Below are positions 20,580 through 30,141 of a DNA stretch of 64,000 nt, piece by piece. Every line of letters begins with the position of its first letter. Position 1 is the first letter of the stretch. Source of the DNA: Rhodocyclus tenuis (GTDB taxonomy: Bacteria > Pseudomonadota > Gammaproteobacteria > Burkholderiales > Rhodocyclaceae); NCBI RefSeq assembly GCF_014197755.1, contig NZ_JACIGE010000001.1, forward strand, positions 372,001 through 436,000, in the 5' to 3' direction. The notes beneath the pieces were generated by a model that saw only the letters and a program-made list of their open reading frames with translations, had not been told where the DNA came from and ran no database searches. Made by a program: the position numbers and the translations under genes.

Positions 20580-20849
20580 ATGCTCGACCCGAAAAAACTC
20601 GAAGAACTCGGCGCCCGCCTGAGCGCCGCCATCGCCGGCAGTCCGGCGGCCGATCTGGAAAAGAATGCGCGCGCCGTGCTCGGCAGTTTCTTCGCCAAGC
20701 TCGATCTGGTCAGCCGCGAGGAATTCGAGATCCAGACGCAGGTTCTCCTGCGCACGCGCGAGAAGCTGAAAGCGCTTGAAGCACGCATCGCCGCGCTGGA
20801 AAAGCCCCCGGAAAAAGCCGAGGACCAGCCGGCTGCCGGCCAGCCCTGA
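20580..20849 (+). CDS. ubiK: ubiquinone biosynthesis accessory factor UbiK
   Basis: This 89-residue protein of the BMFP/YqiC family is a trimeric coiled-coil that assists aerobic ubiquinone assembly and can bind membranes with UbiJ. The start MLDPKKLEELGARLSAAI, the FFAKLDLVSREEFEIQTQVL core and the LKALEARIAALE coiled coil match the family well. A Pro/Glu-rich tail follows. It stands 50 bases upstream of comM, an arrangement widely seen in proteobacteria, and the comM promoter may be shared with it. Confidence 0.9.
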   Translation: MLDPKKLEELGARLSAAIAGSPAADLEKNARAVLGSFFAKLDLVSREEFEIQTQVLLRTREKLKALEARIAALEKPPEKAEDQPAAGQP

Positions 20850-20899
20850 GCCGGCGCACGGCGGCCGGCTGACTTCGTCTAGCCCCACAGCCGCCGGCA

Positions 20900-21741
20900 A
20901 TGTCGCTCGCCGTCCTGCATAGCCGCGGCCTTGACGGGCTGACGGCGCCCGAAGTCGCCGTCGAAGTCCATCTCGCCGGCGGCCTGCCTGCCTTCACCCT
21001 CGTCGGCCTGCCCGACGCCGAGGTGCGCGAAGCGCGCGACCGCGTGCGTGCGGCGCTGCAGAATTCCGGCTTCAAGTTCCCCGACAAGCGCATTACCGTC
21101 AACCTGGCGCCGGCCGACCTGCCGAAGGAATCCGGCCGCTTCGACCTGCCGATCGCGCTCGGCATCCTCGCCGCGTCCGAACAGTTGCCTGCCGGCGCGC
21201 TCGACGAGTACGAATTCGCCGGCGAGTTGTCGCTGACCGGCGCGCTGCGCCCGATCCGCGGCGCGCTGGCGATGACGCTGGCCGCCGACCGGCGCGGGCG
21301 GCGTTTTGTCCTGCCGACCGACAGCGCGCGCGAAGCGGTACTCTCCGGCGCGCCGGTGCTCGCCGCCAGGTCGCTGCTCGAAGTCTGTGCGCACTTTGCC
21401 GGAGAAGAGCCCTTGCCGGCTTTGCAGCGTGACGCGGCAACGACCGTTGCCATCGACTACCCGGATCTCGCTGATGTGCGCGGCCAGACGCGCGCCCGGC
21501 GCGTGCTCGAAATCGCCGCCGCCGGGCGGCATTCGCTGCTGCTCGCCGGACCGCCCGGCGCCGGCAAGTCGATGCTCGCCGCGCGCCTGCCCGGCCTGCT
21601 GCCGCCGCTTGCTGCCGACGAGGCACTCGAGTCGGCAGCGCTGCTGTCACTGGCCGGGCAGTTCCGCCCGGAAAATTTCCGCCAGCACCCCTATCGCTCG
21701 CCGCATCACACGGCGTCGGCGGCGGCACTGGTCGGTGGCGG
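20900..21741 (+). pseudogene. comM: comM (yifB), 5' part, interrupted by the Tn7-like element
   Basis: This is the N-terminal 281 codons of a Mg-chelatase-like AAA+ ATPase. The ChlI-type N-terminal domain (SLAVLHSRGLDGL...VEVHLAGGLPAFTLVGLPDAEVREARDRV) is followed by the AAA+ domain with Walker A GPPGAGKSM. It breaks after the ...HHTASAAALVGG part. The frame then reads into the transposon and stops at 21799 after about 18 foreign residues. ComM is a hexameric branch-migration helicase used in natural transformation. Joined to 45962-46613 without the element it encodes 497 residues, the family's normal length, so no other lesion is seen. Confidence 0.95.
21737..21741 (+). repeat. target-site duplication, left copy
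   Basis: GGCGG immediately precedes the element's TGT tip and matches 45957-45961. Five-base duplications are the hallmark of Tn7-type transposition. Confidence 0.93.
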
Positions 21742-21766
21742 TGTAAGACTTCTAAATATCTGCGAC
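21742..21766 (+). repeat. left terminal inverted repeat
   Basis: The outer 25 bases share TGTAA (1-5), CTAA (11-14) and TGCGA (20-24) with the right tip read inward. The intervals between these blocks are identical at both ends. Confidence 0.85.
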
Positions 21767-21795
21767 GGTTCACATAACGATGCAAATAGGGCAAA

Positions 21796-21810
21796 TTAAC
21801 TGCGAATATG
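21796..21810 (+). promoter_or_regulatory. second left-end TnsB-site candidate
   Basis: TTAACTGCGAATATG repeats the TGCGA core of the terminal repeat exactly 40 bases further inward (21801 against 21761). It lies just upstream of the TnsE-like start. Confidence 0.55.
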
Positions 21811-21826
21811 ACCCTTACAGCAATTT

Positions 21827-23557
21827 ATGGCCGTCAAAATCGAAGACTTCAGGTTCGACGACAAACCATGGCGCATCACTTGGCTCGGACGGCTTGTTTA
21901 TCCCCCTTCTTCGCGTACTGAGCCCCGCATCACCGTCCACCTTACTGAACTCCTCCCGGAGTTTGGAGACCCGTTCTCCGCAGACTCTCAGCCAAAGTCA
22001 CCGAGGTACAAGCAGGTAGCGGTAAAGGTCGGTTTCATCCCCTTTCTCAAGATAGGGTCAGTTTGGCTCGAAGGAGTGCGAGTGCCGGCTCAGTCGAGAG
22101 AGGTCGAATGCACCTTGGTACACGAGAAATGCCAACTGGTCCGCTTCGATAGCAAAGTCCGGATTGGGAACACTTGGGAGCCAATATTTGCTCCAAATAG
22201 GTACCGAGTTGGGCTTGACGCACTAACTGAGGTCAATAGCTCGTGGGTTGTGCTTCTACACGATCCGACGCCCGCCATTCGCCTCCTCGTGATACCTGCG
22301 ACTACGTTATTCCAGCGGGCGATGGCCACATCCCCGAAAGCTGTCCGTCGTCTCGTCCTCGGGCAGTTCGATAAGATCGTCGACCCCTCATCAGCCCCAC
22401 TTCTCGACGATCCGAAAACGTTTTTTCTTCTCTTGTTCAAGGATTTCGATGATGCGGAAGGTCCGGCGCTAGCCAATCTCATCGCTGATCCTATTGCATC
22501 CCAGGAGTACGCTCGGTTCCGCAAGGCCCTCACGATCGAATCCGCGAACTATCAAGGGCGTGAGCAGCCACCGGCCCACATCAAGCTCAACCTGCCTTTC
22601 AAGAACCCAGCTCGACTCAAAGCCCGCGGAAAGTTCATGCCATTCAAAGTACTGGAAGGCAAGAAAGACGTCACAAAGTGGGGGTTCTTGGCGACAGATA
22701 TAACAGACTTGCAACCCAGATTTTGCTTCGACCGCCTTATCGTAGAGCGGAAGAACAACGCCAACAAAGGCCAGAATGCAGGCGACCCCGACCTTGCGCC
22801 CACGTGGGGTGGCCGCATTCGCTCCCCCGTCGAACTAGATAAGCCAGTTGTCACGTCCGCAGTAGACCCTGCCGATGATTTGGAAGCTGCCTGTATCGAG
22901 GAATCCGGAAATTTCAACGACCCTCTCGTTACGATAATTAAGGATCAGAAGTTGGTACAGCAGTACCGATCCCGGGCGCGACAACCTCGTGGAGCCGGAG
23001 AGTCCGACGGTACCGCCTCGACTGGCGACCTATCAGGAAAAGGCTCTACAACCGAGTTGGATATAGAAGTTGCTCCAACGCCTGAGATCCCAATCACGCT
23101 TGACGTCTTCTTCGATGCGCTCGCGTTGGTAGTCAAGGCAGGCTATCCGTTCGAGACCATTCCGATTTCGTCTTCCTTCCGCCAACGACCAGACAGTGGC
23201 GTCGTCAACTTCTTGCCACGGCACATCAGAAGGGTCCGCAGTTGGCATCTAACCTCGGACAGTGCAGGCGCCGCTCCTCGCGGCTATGTAGTTGCTGAGC
23301 TGTTCCAAGGAAGTGTATGGCGGTATCTCATCGAGATTCAACGAAAAGGCGCCGAAACACTAGCCCTCCTGTACGTCCGACACTATCAGGGCCAACGAAT
23401 CGAGAAGCGCGAACTTGAGCAGTTTATGCTCAGTGTTGCGCGCGAGAACGGTTGGGGGGCCAAGGAATATTTCAAGAAATGGGTCTGCATCCCAATCAAA
23501 CACCGTCCCAAGAAGGGGACGCTGGCATTCTCGCAAGACATCATCAAGCAGCTCTAA
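21827..23557 (+). CDS. TnsE-like transposition protein
   Basis: The 576-residue product begins 86 bases from the left tip. TnsE selects conjugating plasmids and replicating DNA as Tn7 targets by binding the sliding clamp and 3'-recessed ends. Seen here: an N-terminal beta-rich part (WRITWLGRLVYPPSSRTEP), a central segment with APTWGGRIRSPVE, a low-complexity linker, and a C-terminal domain of about 150 residues opening DVFFDALALVVKAGYPFET. It continues NFLPRHIRRVRSWHL, RGYVVAELFQGSVWRYLIEI and LALLYVRHYQG, the same order of elements as TnsE C-terminal domains. Length is close to Tn7 TnsE (about 540). The assignment rests on this pattern plus location; the N-terminal half is not recognisable by eye. 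No clear ribosome site precedes the ATG. Confidence 0.65.
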   Translation: MAVKIEDFRFDDKPWRITWLGRLVYPPSSRTEPRITVHLTELLPEFGDPFSADSQPKSPRYKQVAVKVGFIPFLKIGSVWLEGVRVPAQSREVECTLVHEKCQLVRFDSKVRIGNTWEPIFAPNRYRVGLDALTEVNSSWVVLLHDPTPAIRLLVIPATTLFQRAMATSPKAVRRLVLGQFDKIVDPSSAPLLDDPKTFFLLLFKDFDDAEGPALANLIADPIASQEYARFRKALTIESANYQGREQPPAHIKLNLPFKNPARLKARGKFMPFKVLEGKKDVTKWGFLATDITDLQPRFCFDRLIVERKNNANKGQNAGDPDLAPTWGGRIRSPVELDKPVVTSAVDPADDLEAACIEESGNFNDPLVTIIKDQKLVQQYRSRARQPRGAGESDGTASTGDLSGKGSTTELDIEVAPTPEIPITLDVFFDALALVVKAGYPFETIPISSSFRQRPDSGVVNFLPRHIRRVRSWHLTSDSAGAAPRGYVVAELFQGSVWRYLIEIQRKGAETLALLYVRHYQGQRIEKRELEQFMLSVARENGWGAKEYFKKWVCIPIKHRPKKGTLAFSQDIIKQL

Positions 23558-23760
23558 CAGGGATCAAAATGCTCGCCCTTTGTTTCACTACGGACGATGA
23601 GCGTTACCATCGCTAGCTGATGCCGATTAGCTGACTCTTTTCAGCGTCTAGAGGCAGGATTTCGGCCTTAGCTATCTTCCACCCCGCTAGCTCTGAGCTT
23701 CTGTTCAAGGCCACATACCGGTCGTTTGGGGGCCGTGTTAGCTAAAAATTCTGGCTCGTG

Positions 23761-26334
23761 TTATGCCACTCTCTTCTTGAACCCGTCGATCCAGGTGATG
23801 ACCACGTCTAGGTCTGCTGAGAGCTCGTCAACCGAAGGCAAGGTCCCAGGAAGCTCATCAGACTGGGAGTGCTCAAATCTTGAGTACTTGGTCATCATCT
23901 CCTCAACGGTTGAGCAGTCGTCCACGGTAATTTTGGCGAGTGACTTGATCTGCTGCGTCTGTACTGACCGCCGGAAGCGTTCAACGAGCCCGTTCAGGAG
24001 GATTTTTTCCACGGTCCGTTCGATGAGGATACGGAAATCGCCGCAAGCGGCTTTCAATGCGGCGTCGTAGGCCCCGCCATCACCGGTGTCCGCATGCTTG
24101 CGGATCTGCGGAAGCTTTTGATCACGGATGACGATGAAACCCTTGTCAGGTTTTCCATGCCGGACATCCAGAGTGTCCACCATGCCCACATTAGGTCCGA
24201 CGCGCCGCAGCGTATTGATCGAAAGGGCAACACTTTTCCCGGCCGCTTCTTCAATGAGGGCGAGCAGCGAAAGACGGTGGGTGAAGACGATGACCTGCCG
24301 GGATTTTGCCAATTCAACTAGACGTTCCACGACCCGCTCTTCAAATTCTTGATCGAGCGATGAGACCGGATCGTCAAAGACAAACGGTGTGGGCTGGCCG
24401 GAACCGGTAATGTCAGCAAGGAATGCGGACAGTGCGACGATTCGGTTTTCGCCTTCGCTCAGAATCTCACCGGCACTAGTTTCCTTCGACGCGCCCATGA
24501 TGGCGAGCTTGAAGCTCACTTTTCCTTTACCTTCTGAAACCGGAACCGGCTCCACCTTCAGGCGGCTTCCTCCCAGCGTTTTGAGCTCCGCGACGAAACG
24601 GTCCCGGTAGCCAGTGGCCAACTCGTTGTTGGCCAGTTCGTTCTTCTTTGCGGTGAACACATTCGTCTTCGTCGTACCTTCGGCCTTAGTCAGCCGCTTG
24701 ATGGCCGCTAGGCGGATAATTTCGTCGGCCACCGCATTTTTCTGTTGAGAGAGCCATTGACGCGCCTTGAGTTCCTTCAGCTTCTTCTCGAGTTCTGCTT
24801 TTTTCCCGTCCTTCGCAAGTTCCTCCAAAGCCGCAGTTTCTTTCGTTTGGGCCGCAGCAGTAGCGTCCAATGCTAGGTCGACTACAGACCAATCGACTTC
24901 AGGTAGCGGGATTGCCCCGTCTGTTTTTGGAATGGCTTCGAGCCGGAGTCCGATTGCCGTACGTAAGGCAGATCCGACTGCGGCCGGGACCTTGATGAAC
25001 TCCATGTGCAAGTCCCATTTCACTTGGTCTGGCACTCGGGGTAACGTGGCTATCGCTGCCGCATAGTCCTTTTCGGCCTTGGTTGCGGCGGATTCCAATC
25101 CGCCCTTCACGAACGATTCGAAGTCGGACATTCTTCCACGAGCCGCGTCGTCGAGAGGTTGGTGGCAGAGGACGCAAAGCTTCCCCTCGTCTGTGACAGG
25201 GAACGGTGCTTCGGGATAGGCAGTACTTTCGGAATATTTTCTCGCCTGCTCCCACAGCAGGCTCCACGATGCGCCGCCGATTCCATCGAGGGCTGCACCG
25301 GCGAATGCCTTCGCAGCGTCTTCGACAGCGGCTTTCCGCTTAGCGGCAGCATCCTTTCTCGCGGCAACAAGCTTCGCAACCTCCGCGTCCGATACGGCGA
25401 GCTTCATGGCGTCGTAAGCTTCCTGGAAGATCATCAGGGTCCGTTTGTCCAAACCGAGCCGTTTGATTCTTTCAGCGACATCGTGCTTTTTCAGCGACGT
25501 TTCGGTCTCCAGGCGCAGTTCGTCGTCGGTGAGCGTCCATGCGCACGCATCGTTGAGCGCAATCGAGGTCGTGGTGTCCTTGAGTTGGGCGATAAAGGAG
25601 GCTGCCGCGGTTTCGGAATATTCCAGCGGAACGAGCGGGAGTTTCTTAGGAAGTGCGCCTTTCCTGTCGCTTAAAAGTGCCGCAACAGCGTCGCAGATCT
25701 TGATCATCGACGTGAGAAAACGCATCTGGCGCGTTTCGTAGGAGGCTTCGTTCTTGGAGTCGACGTAGGATTCCGCCACGGCGGTATCGAACACGTGAAC
25801 CGACCTGAGCTGCGGGAATCCTTTGGAATCGCCTTGCCATTGGAGCAATTCCTTCCCGGCCGCGGTGGAAATGACCACATCGCAGGAAGGGATAGTTTTT
25901 GTCGAACTGAAAACGTCGGGCAAGAGGTCCGATTTGTGGCGCGCTCCGCAGGTGTGTTTCAAGAGTCTCGCGTATCCAGACTTGCCGGACCCGTTCATTC
26001 CAAAAACTACGGACAAGTCCGAATTTCCGAAATCGAGGCTCGCTTTGTGCCGTATTGCGTTTACGCCGACGACTTTGTCCAGCTTCGTGAGTTTGAACGA
26101 AGCCGTACCGACGGCGGCACCAAATATCCCGTGCGGGACTGTTTCGAAAACCGCGCCAGCCACGCCATTGGCTTCTGCTACACAGAGGTCGGCCAACTTC
26201 CCTATCTCTACATCCGAGGGGAATTTTCGACTGGCAGCAAGCCGGGCCGCCGCTGTTTGAACCCACTTTGGCCTAGCAAAGAACCACTCCACAAACACAT
26301 CTTTCTGAACCTCAACTGCTGCAATGGCTTTCAT
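23761..26334 (-). CDS. RloC/PrrC-like ATPase, candidate anticodon nuclease
   Basis: The 857-residue product is an SMC/RecF-like ABC ATPase of the AAA_13 type. Walker A GMNGSGKS is at 112-119. Long helical/coiled-coil stretches flank CVLC (Cys387 and Cys390), placed like the zinc hook of RloC. The signature region SEGENRIVALSAFLADI and Walker B FVFDDPVSSLD (near 655) follow. The C-terminal 90 residues contain RILIE (Arg768, Glu772) and a later FEHS (His822), the order of the Arg-Glu-His triad of PrrC/RloC anticodon nucleases, although the E-to-H gap is longer than in PrrC. RloC cuts tRNA anticodon loops on DNA damage or phage infection. It is alone on its strand segment, 232 bases after the HD-GHKL gene. 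The nuclease role is inference. Confidence 0.65.
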   Translation of the reverse strand: MKAIAAVEVQKDVFVEWFFARPKWVQTAAARLAASRKFPSDVEIGKLADLCVAEANGVAGAVFETVPHGIFGAAVGTASFKLTKLDKVVGVNAIRHKASLDFGNSDLSVVFGMNGSGKSGYARLLKHTCGARHKSDLLPDVFSSTKTIPSCDVVISTAAGKELLQWQGDSKGFPQLRSVHVFDTAVAESYVDSKNEASYETRQMRFLTSMIKICDAVAALLSDRKGALPKKLPLVPLEYSETAAASFIAQLKDTTTSIALNDACAWTLTDDELRLETETSLKKHDVAERIKRLGLDKRTLMIFQEAYDAMKLAVSDAEVAKLVAARKDAAAKRKAAVEDAAKAFAGAALDGIGGASWSLLWEQARKYSESTAYPEAPFPVTDEGKLCVLCHQPLDDAARGRMSDFESFVKGGLESAATKAEKDYAAAIATLPRVPDQVKWDLHMEFIKVPAAVGSALRTAIGLRLEAIPKTDGAIPLPEVDWSVVDLALDATAAAQTKETAALEELAKDGKKAELEKKLKELKARQWLSQQKNAVADEIIRLAAIKRLTKAEGTTKTNVFTAKKNELANNELATGYRDRFVAELKTLGGSRLKVEPVPVSEGKGKVSFKLAIMGASKETSAGEILSEGENRIVALSAFLADITGSGQPTPFVFDDPVSSLDQEFEERVVERLVELAKSRQVIVFTHRLSLLALIEEAAGKSVALSINTLRRVGPNVGMVDTLDVRHGKPDKGFIVIRDQKLPQIRKHADTGDGGAYDAALKAACGDFRILIERTVEKILLNGLVERFRRSVQTQQIKSLAKITVDDCSTVEEMMTKYSRFEHSQSDELPGTLPSVDELSADLDVVITWIDGFKKRVA

Positions 26335-26567
26335 CGGTCTGGCCTAGATAGTAATGTCTCAGGAATTCTATCCGAATAACCTTGGTGTATACCAATGTCG
26401 TCAACGGTTCTGATAATCGACGCTATGTCCCGAACAACACAACAGGCAACAAGTCGGCCAAAGCCTCCGTTCGGCTCATCCTCTCTTTGTGTCGGTAAGG
26501 TAACCGTTAGCTGGCATTGAAAGAACGAACACCCATGGGAGGCGCAATTTCAGGGGGTGTCGGGCGC

Positions 26568-29500
26568 TCAAAGTTCCGCGTCTTTCCATCTCGTGAAGTC
26601 GAGTTCCCCAAATGAGAACCAGCCGTTAGCTCTTGTCCAGAGATGGTAAGGCGGCTTAAGGTTTTGTTCGCATTGGTCCCACTGAACCGCGGAGTAAAGG
26701 TGCCCAACACGCTTTTGCCAGTAGGACACGTTGTCCAAAGTAGGCGTACCTTTTCTGCTGCTGACAGACTCCGAAATGCATGCAACGAACCCCTGTGCAA
26801 AGCGTTGCAGATCAGTTGGTTCATTTACGTTCTTGCTCTGATGTGCAAGAGCAACAAGCGGATGATTCCTGTTGGCGGTCGGGAACGGCGTCTCGACTGC
26901 CACAGCATTCGTGGCAGCGCCGACGTAATTGAGGAAAAATCCCGACACGCTGAAAGCGACACTCCGCTTGTACATTCCTAAAGGAATACCCCGGTCAGGT
27001 TGGGCGGTTGGATCAAAAACCACTTGACCATCTCTAATATCCAAAGCGCTCATGAGCAGGACACTTGATCTCATTTGCCAAGACAGCGACGGAAGTTCCT
27101 CTCCTTTCGCTTCCCAATCTTTGAGCGACAGGTCGGGGCCGACGCTAGCGCCCTGTTTGTTTCGTAAGGCGAAAGAGTCATTCTCATCAGCACACATCAA
27201 CAGTTCGCCAAGTTCGCGAACCTTGCGCCACTCAATCTGCTCGTCGTTGTCGACCAAGGATACGGAAAGCGTTTCCCATAGCGCTGACGATGGAATCCAA
27301 TCAATGGGAATGCTGTAAATAACAGACAACTGCCAAAAAGTTTGTGGCAAAAGCCCTTTGGAAAGGTAGTTGGTTAGTTGTTTCCATAGCATCCCATTTC
27401 CAATATTGAACGAGCTATTAATCCTTCTCCAGCCGGGTAGTTGCTGCGATAAGTTTTGATCCGGAGGAGTCCGGCCGGGAGTTATTTCCGGCTTCAGGTC
27501 GCCTCTTGTGTCAATAAGCGCGGGGGACATGCAATAGATACCCGAGTTCCGCCATCCCAGTCGATGTCGGATAGTATCTGCATCAGAATGCCGACCCGGT
27601 TCCCCCCCGACCAATATTCCGTCGACACAAACTTGAATGTCGCTGTGTTTATTTAGTGGAAAAGGAGTTGTTTCTGGACGGACTCTTAGTGCCCAGTTTT
27701 TTCCCGGGCCTGCGGCATCTGCTATCCATTCTGCCTCGCGATTGTTGAGGCAAGGCAGTCCAGCATCGTCCAGCAAGACAGAATTCCGGATGAATCCCCG
27801 TAAATTTTTTGACACTTCGGAAACGTCTTGCTCGAAAGTCTGCGCCGCTTTGATATTGGCTAATTCGAGTATTGTTGGAGTCTTTTCGATCATGACGGGG
27901 ATCGTCACTATGTCTTCAATTTCCTTAACTTCACATTTCCCGAGGATAGGAAATTCGGTTGCTAGGGCATAGCCTCTGAGGACGGTAGTGAGCTTGACTT
28001 TGTCCGTCCATTCGTCGACTAACGACGGCTTCTTGCGTGCCACGATCCTTACGGTCGTGCCGATGGATTGCTGATTACTTCCCTTTCGAACCACGATTAG
28101 ACCGCTCAAGCCCTGAATTTCGACGACAAGCGGATCGCCCCACTCTCGGCCGTGCCCGTAGTCCTTGCGAGTTTCAATGGTGATCCTGTCCCCCAACATA
28201 AAACATGACATGAAGCCTATGCCAAATCGGGAGCAGGGATCAAAATCGCTACCGGTGGCTCTCCACCTCGTCCGCTCGCGTTCGAATTCGGGTGACCGGT
28301 AAAAGCTTCTGCCAACTTTCACAAGGAATCTGCGAATGATGCCTTCGTCCATCCCCGTTCCGTTGTCTCGGCATTCGACAACCTCGTAACCATCGTTATC
28401 AACAAAGTGGCGAAACTCAACTTCGCCTTTGCTCCACTGTATGCCAGAATCTGCGAAGAGTGCTTGGCGATACCTGAGTGCATCGAGCGAGTTCTGCAAC
28501 AGTTCGCGAATGCACAGGTGTTCTCCGCCGTAGAGCTTGTCGGTCATCAGCAGACGAATAATTTCATCTCTGGAAAGAGAGAATTCAAGGTTGTGATATC
28601 GGTATGAATCTCCATCGGGTTCGATTCGAGATCGATCAACGTGGGTCGGAAGTCGTAGCTGGTAACCGTCGATGTCGCGCGGCTGCAGGCGGCAAATCGA
28701 GTGTGCGGCTTCAAGTTCCTGATCAATCCAGCCCATGTAAGTGAGTGCGGCAGCTTGATAAGCCGGATGCTCGCACTTCACAGAAAACCGGATCAGTTCC
28801 TTTGAAATTACCCACCCATCTACGGCACGGTGTTTTTCCCATTCAAACAAACTTACGGGAGATGTGAAGTGGATGCTCTTGAAAAGTACTTCGGGTGTGC
28901 GTTCACGGTCGAAGTCTAGAATGTCGGCGAGCCTCAGAACTGCAGCTAGGAAAGGCATGTTGATTCGATAGGTCCCGACCTGCTCGTCGTATCTAAAACC
29001 TCGGGTTGGGATTAAATCATCCGCAGGAAGCGTGTGTGCCTCACATAGGAGCCCGATCAGAGGGGATAGGTTTGTTCCTTGAGCCTCAATGCGTTTATCG
29101 TCTTTATAGCGGGATAGAACGTACTCAGATGACCGCTTTCCGTGCCCTTGACGCAGGAAGTCGGTGAGCATTGCGGTGTCGAGTTCAGCTATCTGCGCGC
29201 CCAGTAGCTCTCTTCGTCCGATAGCAACCGTAGAGTCGGCAAGTTGCCTCGATGTCTCCGCGAAATTTGGATGATCGACGCGCCAATTATCCTGAAAAAG
29301 CTTGAACTCTTCGGAATCCCTAAGCTTCAACAAATCACTGTCGGATGGAAGCATTCCTTGGTCATGAAAAAACGCCGAAAGAATCAAGAGGGCCAGTTCG
29401 ATCTCATTGAGTTTCTTCGCTTCGTCACCAAGCACCAGGCTCATTAGCTCTGTGGTTCTAAGTAGGTGACGTTCATCATGAAGCGTGTACTGCGGTGCAT

Positions 29501-29651
29501 ATCCGGCCATTGCTTTCATGCGATCAGCAGCCTCGGCACACACCGCCACAACATTCGTAGCCAAGTGTTTTGCGGTCTCTGAATCTCGATTCGATAGCTC
29601 CTTCCAGAGGTTCGTCTCTTCGACCCGAGTGACACAGATTGTTCTTGTCAT
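26568..29651 (-). CDS. HD-domain plus GHKL (Hsp90-like) ATPase
   Basis: The 1027-residue product starts at an ATG preceded by AAGGA; a TTG 12 codons upstream is the alternative. Residues 1-330 hold an HD fold with TLHDERH (His58), AFFHDQGM (His96-Asp97) and LRLADILDFDRER, resembling the HD-CE group of metal phosphohydrolases from conflict systems. Residues about 360-560 are a GHKL ATPase: N-box IRELLQNSLDALRY, G1 box CRDNGTGMDE and G2 box RFGIGFMSCFMLGD. The rest resembles the Hsp90 middle region plus a C-terminal domain of unknown kind. An ATP-gated sensor linked to a nucleotide-cleaving HD enzyme is the likely design. The cellular target is unknown; the position in a defence island suggests an abortive-infection role. 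Confidence 0.75.
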   Translation of the reverse strand: MTRTICVTRVEETNLWKELSNRDSETAKHLATNVVAVCAEAADRMKAMAGYAPQYTLHDERHLLRTTELMSLVLGDEAKKLNEIELALLILSAFFHDQGMLPSDSDLLKLRDSEEFKLFQDNWRVDHPNFAETSRQLADSTVAIGRRELLGAQIAELDTAMLTDFLRQGHGKRSSEYVLSRYKDDKRIEAQGTNLSPLIGLLCEAHTLPADDLIPTRGFRYDEQVGTYRINMPFLAAVLRLADILDFDRERTPEVLFKSIHFTSPVSLFEWEKHRAVDGWVISKELIRFSVKCEHPAYQAAALTYMGWIDQELEAAHSICRLQPRDIDGYQLRLPTHVDRSRIEPDGDSYRYHNLEFSLSRDEIIRLLMTDKLYGGEHLCIRELLQNSLDALRYRQALFADSGIQWSKGEVEFRHFVDNDGYEVVECRDNGTGMDEGIIRRFLVKVGRSFYRSPEFERERTRWRATGSDFDPCSRFGIGFMSCFMLGDRITIETRKDYGHGREWGDPLVVEIQGLSGLIVVRKGSNQQSIGTTVRIVARKKPSLVDEWTDKVKLTTVLRGYALATEFPILGKCEVKEIEDIVTIPVMIEKTPTILELANIKAAQTFEQDVSEVSKNLRGFIRNSVLLDDAGLPCLNNREAEWIADAAGPGKNWALRVRPETTPFPLNKHSDIQVCVDGILVGGEPGRHSDADTIRHRLGWRNSGIYCMSPALIDTRGDLKPEITPGRTPPDQNLSQQLPGWRRINSSFNIGNGMLWKQLTNYLSKGLLPQTFWQLSVIYSIPIDWIPSSALWETLSVSLVDNDEQIEWRKVRELGELLMCADENDSFALRNKQGASVGPDLSLKDWEAKGEELPSLSWQMRSSVLLMSALDIRDGQVVFDPTAQPDRGIPLGMYKRSVAFSVSGFFLNYVGAATNAVAVETPFPTANRNHPLVALAHQSKNVNEPTDLQRFAQGFVACISESVSSRKGTPTLDNVSYWQKRVGHLYSAVQWDQCEQNLKPPYHLWTRANGWFSFGELDFTRWKDAEL

Positions 29652-30141
29652 TGGCTGTCCTTGGCTTCCTATGTAAGCTGGGTCCAATTATGCCCGCAGT
29701 TCGTATGGGTGACAGGAACGATTCAGCTGTAAGCATCAGAAGGAACGCTACGTTCGCCGGAATTCCAAGTCGAACGGCGAGTAACGGGCGCATTGCCGAC
29801 TTATACTGGCAATCATTCCATTGACCGCTTTGGCCGAATACTAGACGGACTGTGGTATGACTGCAGCTCGGCCGAAGCTGACCTTGGCCCCCTGGTCAGA
29901 ATCGTGCGGCAATATGCTGATTACCTGCCGTTCTGCCGCCGAAGGTATCAACATCCAGACGGTCAGGAATGATTGACCTTCACCATCACCGTGCGAACCA
30001 CAGGCGTGTTGTGGGTTCCGCCCCGACGGCTGTACCATTCATCCTGACGTACTTGTCTCAACCATCCCGGTTAGATGACGCGGAACTGGAACGACTCGTT
30101 GTTCCATCTATGCGTCAGTACGGAAACCCGAGGCAGGTACG
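29652..30141. other. 490-base gap in the cargo
   Basis: Only short frames exist here (for example 29969-30235 on the plus strand and 29841-30038 on the minus strand), without recognisable domains, ribosome sites or good codon use. The part next to 29652 probably contains the promoter of the HD-GHKL gene. It may be the remnant of a gene lost during cargo exchange. Confidence 0.4.
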
